Source: DATARH01 sp036264235
GTDB lineage: Bacteria; Pseudomonadota; Alphaproteobacteria; ATCC43930; CGMCC-115725
Direction of reading: 5' to 3'
NCBI GenBank assembly: GCA_036264235.1
Contig: DATARH010000081.1
Location: forward strand, 1-26,695
DNA length: 26,695 nt
The stretch's first letter is position 1. Each line of letters starts with the position of its first letter. This document shows positions 22,461 to 26,695 of the stretch, one piece after another. The notes under the pieces were generated by a model, which saw nothing but the letters and a program-made list of their open reading frames with translations, ran no database searches and was not told the origin of the DNA. A program made the position numbers and the translations under genes.

Positions 22461-23711
22461 ATGACCTTGCCGGAGGCGCCGGCGGTCGCGGTATACGGCA
22501 GCGGGCCAGGCTACAAATCGGGTTTCGCGACGGCGCTGGTGCTGTTGGCGCTCCTGTTTGGGGTGTCCGCCCCCCCGGCGCGCGCGGCCGATGACGATCC
22601 GTTCACCGTGACGGTTCCGGTCGATGCCACGGCCGACAGCATCGTCAGTGCCCGCGACAAGGCCCGACACGATGGCGAGCACCGCGCCCTGGCGGCGATT
22701 GCCGAGCGCGTCGCCGCCGGGTCGGGCGCGTCGCCCAAATTGGCCAAGCTCGATGACAACGCGGTGACCAACCTCGTCGCCAGCTTCGAGGTCGCCAACG
22801 AGCGCATGTCGGCGGTGCGCTATCTTGCCGATTACACCTTCCACTTCCGCCCGGCCGAGACGCAGCGCGTGCTGAAAAGTGCTGGGATTTCGCCCAGTGC
22901 CGCCGCCGCCGACGCCGCCGCCGGGCCTGGCGGCAAGCCGATCGTGATGCTGCCGGTCTACCAGGCCGGCGGTCGCGCGGTGCTGTGGGACGACCCGAAC
23001 CCGTGGCGCCAGGCTTGGGCCGAGCTGCCGCCCTCTTCCGGCGCGTCGCCGCTCGCTGTGCCGCTCGGCGATGTCGGCGACATCGCCGCGATCGATGCCG
23101 AGAAGGCGCGTACCGCAGATGCCGGGGCGCTGGCCGCGATCGCCAAGAAGAATGGCGGCGAGGACGTGATCGTCACCCTCGCCACGCCGCGCGCCGCCGG
23201 CAAGCCGGAAACCGCCGGCAAGCCCGATATCGCCGGAATTGTCACGACAACGCCCGGCTCCCCGGCAGGGCTCGACGTGACGGTGCGCCGCTATCGCCAG
23301 GGCAGGCTCGCCGAGACCCATGTCGCACCGGTCGAGGGCAAGCCCGGCGAGGCCCCCGACGCTCTCCTGCAGCGCGCCGCGGCGACGATCGCTGCCGGGA
23401 TCCAGACCGGCTGGAAGCAAGAGACCGGCGACAAATACGATCAGCGGGGCAGCCTGACCGCGACCGCGCCGATCACCGGGCTTGACGATTGGATCAAACT
23501 GCGGGACAGCCTTGCCTCGCTCGGTACGATCCGCAAGGTCGATTTGATGGCCCTGTCGCGCCAGGAGGCAGTCGTCGAGATCGACTATGTCGGCAGCGTC
23601 GACCAGTTGCAGGCGAGCCTTGCCGCGCTGGGGCTGGCGCTGGCCCGCGGCGATACCGGTGGCGACCGGTCCTGGCGGCTGGCGCGGTCCGAGACGCCGG
23701 CGTCGCGTTAG
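22461..23711 (+). CDS. DUF2066 domain-containing exported protein
   Basis: A 416-aa protein of the DUF2066 type, function unknown. ATG 22461 has GGGGCGG upstream with about 6 bases spacing. An n-region of about 20 residues is followed by the hydrophobic stretch FATALVLLALLFGVSA and a PARAAD cleavage-like site, so it is probably periplasmic. The DUF2066 core follows: FTVTVPVDATADSIVSARDKARHDGEHRAL, FEVANERMSAVRYLADYTFHF and KPIVMLPVYQAGGRAVLWDDPNPW. Two Ala/Gly-rich linkers (SAAAADAAAGPG and a short AGKPETAGKP repeat) separate the modules. The C-terminal part (ITGLDDWIKLRDSLASLGTI ... GSVDQLQASLAALGL) looks like a ferredoxin-like fold. It is first in a run with a phospholipid synthase, a permease and hdaA. 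Confidence 0.85.
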   Translation: MTLPEAPAVAVYGSGPGYKSGFATALVLLALLFGVSAPPARAADDDPFTVTVPVDATADSIVSARDKARHDGEHRALAAIAERVAAGSGASPKLAKLDDNAVTNLVASFEVANERMSAVRYLADYTFHFRPAETQRVLKSAGISPSAAAADAAAGPGGKPIVMLPVYQAGGRAVLWDDPNPWRQAWAELPPSSGASPLAVPLGDVGDIAAIDAEKARTADAGALAAIAKKNGGEDVIVTLATPRAAGKPETAGKPDIAGIVTTTPGSPAGLDVTVRRYRQGRLAETHVAPVEGKPGEAPDALLQRAAATIAAGIQTGWKQETGDKYDQRGSLTATAPITGLDDWIKLRDSLASLGTIRKVDLMALSRQEAVVEIDYVGSVDQLQASLAALGLALARGDTGGDRSWRLARSETPASR

Positions 23712-23717
23712 GCCCCG

Positions 23718-24329
23718 ATGGTACAGCGCACCGATATCGAGGGTGGCGAGGCGCTGATTGGGCCCGCCTTGACGATCCCAAACCTGATCACCTTTGCCCG
23801 GTTGCTCGCCGTGCCGGTCGCGGTGTGGCTGATCCTCGACGGCGATGATGCGGCCGCGTTCTGGGTCTTTATCGCCGCCGGCGTTTCGGACGCGGCCGAC
23901 GGCTATATCGCCAAGCATTTCGACAGCCGCAGCCGCCTCGGCGCGCTGCTCGACCCGTTGGCCGACAAGGCGCTGCTGACCAGCGTTTATGTCGCGCTCG
24001 CCGTCGCGGGGCAGCTACCTGGCTGGCTGGTTTCTCTGGTGGTGTTGCGCGACAGCCTGATCCTCGCCGGGTTCGTGCGGATACAGGCGACCGGGGCACC
24101 CTACCGCTTCGACCCGCTGTTGATCAGCAAACTCAATACCCTGTTGCAGATCGCGCTGGTTGGCTTCGTGCTCGGCGATCTCGGGCTCGACATCCATACC
24201 GGCATCGTAATTCCGCTGCTGACCGCCGCGGTGGCGGTAACGACAATCGTCTCGGGGTTCTGGTATCTGGGCCGATGGGCGCGAGTTTTGGTCAGTCCCC
24301 ATACCGCCCGCCCGGATCCCCGTTTGTGA
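23718..24329 (+). CDS. CDP-alcohol phosphatidyltransferase family protein
   Basis: A 203-aa integral membrane enzyme that displaces CMP from a CDP-linked lipid with an alcohol acceptor: phosphatidylglycerophosphate- or cardiolipin-synthase-like. The catalytic CDP-AP motif is complete in spacing: Asp58, Asp61-Gly62, Ala65, Gly75, Asp79, Asp83. Position 66 is Lys where the textbook motif has Arg (YIAKHFDSRSRLG). About five to six helices flank it, starting LTIPNLITFARLLAVPVAV. The start follows DUF2066 by 6 bases, so it is co-transcribed. The stop overlaps the next start (GTGA, 24326-24329). The exact acceptor is uncertain: pgsA- and clsA-type members cannot be separated by eye. Confidence 0.92.
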   Translation: MVQRTDIEGGEALIGPALTIPNLITFARLLAVPVAVWLILDGDDAAAFWVFIAAGVSDAADGYIAKHFDSRSRLGALLDPLADKALLTSVYVALAVAGQLPGWLVSLVVLRDSLILAGFVRIQATGAPYRFDPLLISKLNTLLQIALVGFVLGDLGLDIHTGIVIPLLTAAVAVTTIVSGFWYLGRWARVLVSPHTARPDPRL

Positions 24330-25432
24330 GCCAACGCGCCTATCGCCTGCTGTTCTGGGTCGGCCTGATCCTGATCATCGTCGTCGCGCTCGGACTGCTG
24401 CAGGGCATCCTGCTGCCGTTCGCCGCCGGCTTCACGATCGCCTATGTGCTGGCCCCGGGGGTCGGCCGGCTCGAACGGCTTGGCGTCAACCGCAGCCTCG
24501 CCAGCCTTGCCGTGCTGGTCACCTTTTTCGTCGGTTTCGCGCTGATCCTGGTGCTGCTGGTACCACTGGTGCAAGGCCAGATCCTGCAGTTGATCGGCAA
24601 GGTGCCGTCCCTGGTCACGGCGCTCCAGGACCAGTTCGGCCGATTGGTTCAGCTGCTGCAGGAGCAGTTGCCGGCGGAAGATGTCACCAAATTGCGTGAT
24701 CTCGTCGGCGCCAAGCTGGGCGAGGCGGTGGTGTGGATCGCCGGCGTGCTGCAGAGCATGGTCACCAGCAGCATTGCGATCCTGAACATCCTGTCGCTCC
24801 TCGTAGTAACGCCGATCGTCACCTTCTTCCTGCTGCGCGATTGGGACGCGATGGTCGCACGTCTCGACTCCTATGTGCCGCGCCAGTCGCTCGAAACGGT
24901 GCGCGAGCAGGCCACGCTGGTCAGCGACACCCTGGTCGGCTTTGTCCACGGCCAGGCGCTCGTCTGCCTGATCCTCGCCGCCTATTACGCCACGGCGCTG
25001 TCGCTCGCCGGTCTCGGCTCGGGTTTGGCGCTGGGGTTGCTGATCGGGGTGCTGGGGATCATCCCGATGCTCGGCGTCGCCACCGGCCTGCTGATCGCGG
25101 TCGGTCTCGCGGCATCGCAATTCGGCACCTGGACGGAGGTCTTCGTCGTCTGCGGCATTTTTCTCGTCGGCCAGCTGGTCGAGGCCAATTTCCTGACGCC
25201 GAAGCTGATCGGCGACCGCATCCATCTGCACCCGGTCTGGGTGATTTTCGCGCTGTTCGCCGGCGGCACGTTGTTCGGCTTTGTCGGCGTCTTGATCGCG
25301 GTCCCGGCGGCGGCGGTGATCGGGGTGCTGATCCGCTTTGCCTTGACTCGCTATCGGACCAGTACCCTGTACGATTCGCGCCAGATCGAGCCCATGAACG
25401 ACACCGTGCGGCCGCTGCAGCGGCTGCCGTGA
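24326..25432 (+). CDS. AI-2E family (PerM/TqsA-like) transporter
   Basis: A 368-aa polytopic inner-membrane protein of PF01594. I place the start at GTG 24326, in a GTGA overlap with the preceding stop; this begins SQRAYRLLFWVGLILI and removes 17 poorly hydrophobic residues of the longer frame. There are three N-terminal helices, then a periplasmic or loop helical segment (VPSLVTALQDQFGRLVQLLQEQLP). Further helices carry PIVTFFLLRDWDAM and the hallmark glycine-rich stretch ALGLLIGVLGIIPMLGVATG. The segment VEANFLTPKLIGDRIHLHPVWVIFAL is a strongly conserved family block. Family members include AI-2 exporters and sodium/proton antiporters; the substrate here is unknown. Its genomic link to hdaA is common in alphaproteobacteria. 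Confidence 0.93.
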   Translation: MSQRAYRLLFWVGLILIIVVALGLLQGILLPFAAGFTIAYVLAPGVGRLERLGVNRSLASLAVLVTFFVGFALILVLLVPLVQGQILQLIGKVPSLVTALQDQFGRLVQLLQEQLPAEDVTKLRDLVGAKLGEAVVWIAGVLQSMVTSSIAILNILSLLVVTPIVTFFLLRDWDAMVARLDSYVPRQSLETVREQATLVSDTLVGFVHGQALVCLILAAYYATALSLAGLGSGLALGLLIGVLGIIPMLGVATGLLIAVGLAASQFGTWTEVFVVCGIFLVGQLVEANFLTPKLIGDRIHLHPVWVIFALFAGGTLFGFVGVLIAVPAAAVIGVLIRFALTRYRTSTLYDSRQIEPMNDTVRPLQRLP

Positions 25433-26094
25433 CCCAGCTCGCGATCGACCTAGCGTACCGGACGGCGTTCGGCCGTGCCGATTTCCTTGTCTCGGCCTGC
25501 AACGCCGATGCCCTCGCCTTGGTCGAGCACTGGCCCAACTGGCCGGCCTCCGCGCTGCTGATCCACGGCCCGACCGGCAGCGGCAAGACGCATCTCGCAC
25601 ATCTGTGGCAGGCGCGCTGCGGCGGCATGATTGTGCCGGCCGCGACGCTCGATGCGCTCGAACCGGTGCTGCAATTGGCGGAAACGTCACCCGGGATCGC
25701 GCTCGATGACGCCGATCGGGCGCCGGAGGCGCCGCTGCTGCACCTCTACAATTGGTGCGGCGAACGGCGCACGTCTCTGCTGCTGTTGTCGCGCCTCTCG
25801 CCTGCCGCCTGGACAATCGGTCTGCCGGACCTCGCGTCCCGGGTGCGGAGCCTGCCCTCGGTCGAGATCGCGGCGCCCGATGACCGGCTGCTCGGTGCCG
25901 TGCTGGTCAAGCATTTCGCGGATCGCGGATTGCGCGTCGAACCGCGGGTGGTCGCCTACGCGGTGCGCCGAATGGAGCGGTCGTTCGATGCGGCGGCGGC
26001 GCTGGTCGGCGCGCTCGACGCAGCGGCGATGAGCAACGGCAGCGCGGTTACGATCGCGCTCGCCCGGCGCGTCCTCGCCCCGACGGCGGTTTGA
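25429..26094 (+). CDS. hdaA: DnaA-homologue replication regulator HdaA
   Basis: HdaA acts with the beta clamp to trigger ATP hydrolysis on DnaA (RIDA), limiting chromosome initiation to once per cycle. GTG 25429 overlaps the stop of the transporter gene (GTGA), giving 221 aa. It has an N-terminal clamp-binding-like stretch (TQLAIDL, compatible with a QLxLxL-type motif). DnaA-type AAA+ features follow: the FGRADFLVSACN box, Walker A GPTGSGKTH (47-55), Walker B IALDDAD (90-96) and sensor-like SRLSP. A lid domain with VRRMERSFDAAAALV follows. It lacks the DnaA DNA-binding domain IV, as expected. The last 47 bases overlap a histidine kinase gene on the other strand. Confidence 0.92.
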   Translation: MTQLAIDLAYRTAFGRADFLVSACNADALALVEHWPNWPASALLIHGPTGSGKTHLAHLWQARCGGMIVPAATLDALEPVLQLAETSPGIALDDADRAPEAPLLHLYNWCGERRTSLLLLSRLSPAAWTIGLPDLASRVRSLPSVEIAAPDDRLLGAVLVKHFADRGLRVEPRVVAYAVRRMERSFDAAAALVGALDAAAMSNGSAVTIALARRVLAPTAV

Positions 26095-26695
26095 GGGGGA
26101 CCACATTGCTTCGGGCTGCATCGGCGATCGCGGCGAGCAGTGCCTCGGCCAGTTCGGCGCGCTGAAACGGCTTGTTCAAGACGCGCAGGCGCTCGATTGA
26201 CGGCTCGCTGGTGTCGATCTCGGCATAACCGGTGATGATGATGAAGGGTATGTCGGGCCGTTTTGCGCGAATCGCTTCGGCTACCTTTACGCCATTCATC
26301 CCCGGCATCGCGAAATCGACGACCGCGAGGTCGATCCCGGGATTGCCGTCGAGGGCCGCGAGCCCGCTCTGGCCGCTTTCCGCTTCGACGACCTTGCAAT
26401 CGAGCTCCTGCAGCAATGCGGCGCTGACCTGGCGCACATCCTCGTCGTCGTCGATCAGCAGCACCGTGCGGCCGGCGAGCGCGGCGAAATCGGCTGCGGC
26501 CGCCACCGGAGTCTCGACCCGCGCCTCGGCCTCGGCCGCCCGCGGCAGATAAACCCGCACGGTCGTCCCCTCGCCGAGCCGGCTTGTCATCGCCACCGCG
26601 CCGCCGGACTGCCGCGCCACGCCATACACCATGCTGAGCCCGAGGCCGCTGCCCTTGCCGGCATCCTTGGTGGTGAAGAAGGGCTCTGGCGCCCT
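26048..26695 (-). CDS. Hybrid histidine kinase, C-terminal part (cut by window edge)
   Basis: The visible portion reads PFFTTKDAGKGSGLGLSMVYG at the right edge. These are the F- and G2-boxes of a HATPase_c domain, continuing through GGAVAMTSRLGEGTTVRVYLP, the G-terminal strand. An Ala/Glu-rich linker leads to a receiver domain with the acidic pair IDDDEDV, phospho-acceptor Asp in VVDFAMPGMNG, Thr in ITGYAE and Lys in LNKPF. The C-terminus is a short basic tail (GRGRAGRARS). The organisation kinase-then-REC is that of sensory hybrid kinases, where the REC may feed back or relay phosphate. Sensor domains lie outside the window. Its stop (TAA) is inside hdaA. Confidence 0.92.
   Translation of the reverse strand, partial: RAPEPFFTTKDAGKGSGLGLSMVYGVARQSGGAVAMTSRLGEGTTVRVYLPRAAEAEARVETPVAAAADFAALAGRTVLLIDDDEDVRQVSAALLQELDCKVVEAESGQSGLAALDGNPGIDLAVVDFAMPGMNGVKVAEAIRAKRPDIPFIIITGYAEIDTSEPSIERLRVLNKPFQRAELAEALLAAIADAARSNVVPLKPPSGRGRAGRARS

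Noticed and set aside
22305..23918. A 537-codon minus-strand frame opposite the DUF2066 gene
   Set aside because: It has no start context and compositionally biased translation, and it covers parts of three real genes on the other strand.
24101..25816. A 571-codon minus-strand frame opposite the AI-2E transporter and hdaA
   Set aside because: The Gln/Asp/Arg-rich translation is the typical antisense image of hydrophobic membrane codons; both plus-strand genes are solid.
1..26695. CRISPR arrays, tRNA genes, transposases, integrases or prophage genes
   Set aside because: None were found: no regularly spaced repeats, no cloverleaf-like sequence in the intergenic gaps, and no mobile-element proteins among the credible genes.

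Overview
The window is high-GC, densely packed chromosomal DNA of an alphaproteobacterium. The evidence is an hdaA-type replication regulator gene, the block lptF-lptG-lptD-surA-pdxA-rsmA, pepA close to holC, and a string of tandem ABC_sub_bind periplasmic proteins of the kind greatly expanded in Bradyrhizobium-like and related soil or freshwater lineages. I cannot place it at genus level from sequence alone. No tRNA, rRNA, CRISPR array, insertion sequence or prophage was seen.

Region 1 (1-4486, + strand) holds five consecutive paralogous ABC_sub_bind (PF04392-type) substrate-binding protein genes, the first cut by the window edge. Each stop codon overlaps the next start in ATGA or GTGA, so the array reads as one translationally coupled transcript. 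Every protein ends ADEVIE, and the downstream copies begin MNRR. No permease or ATPase gene lies in the window. The same junction motif reappears in degenerate form at 4483 and at 5936-5967, where there are no intact copies. This suggests the array was once longer or was interrupted.

Region 2 (4595-6780) is a patch of small accessory genes: a secreted protein of unknown function, two small minus-strand genes, a 38-codon ORF with a very good ribosome-binding site, a lipoprotein and a small hypothetical gene.

Region 3 (6812-14700, - strand) is the outer-membrane biogenesis operon. LptF and LptG are inner-membrane LPS exporter subunits, LptD is the outer-membrane LPS translocon, and SurA is the periplasmic chaperone for beta-barrels such as LptD. 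PdxA (vitamin B6) and RsmA (16S rRNA dimethylation) follow with 4-base spacing or overlap. A divergent GT39/ArnT-like membrane glycosyltransferase (14962-16476) may act on the same lipid A/LPS pathway.

Region 4 (16699-21600) has pepA, a secreted NTF2-like protein, holC, a frameshifted P-loop kinase-like gene, ndk, a class C beta-lactamase-fold hydrolase and a 41-aa membrane protein resembling aa3-type oxidase subunit IV.

Region 5 (21667-26695) has purN (without purM) divergent from DUF2066-CDP-alcohol phosphatidyltransferase-AI-2E family permease-hdaA. The last two junctions are GTGA overlaps. A hybrid histidine kinase, cut by the right edge, overlaps the 3' end of hdaA on the opposite strand.

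No clearly new molecular system is proven here. The best leads are the coupled paralogue array with its decayed junctions, the two unlisted microproteins and the frameshifted P-loop gene.
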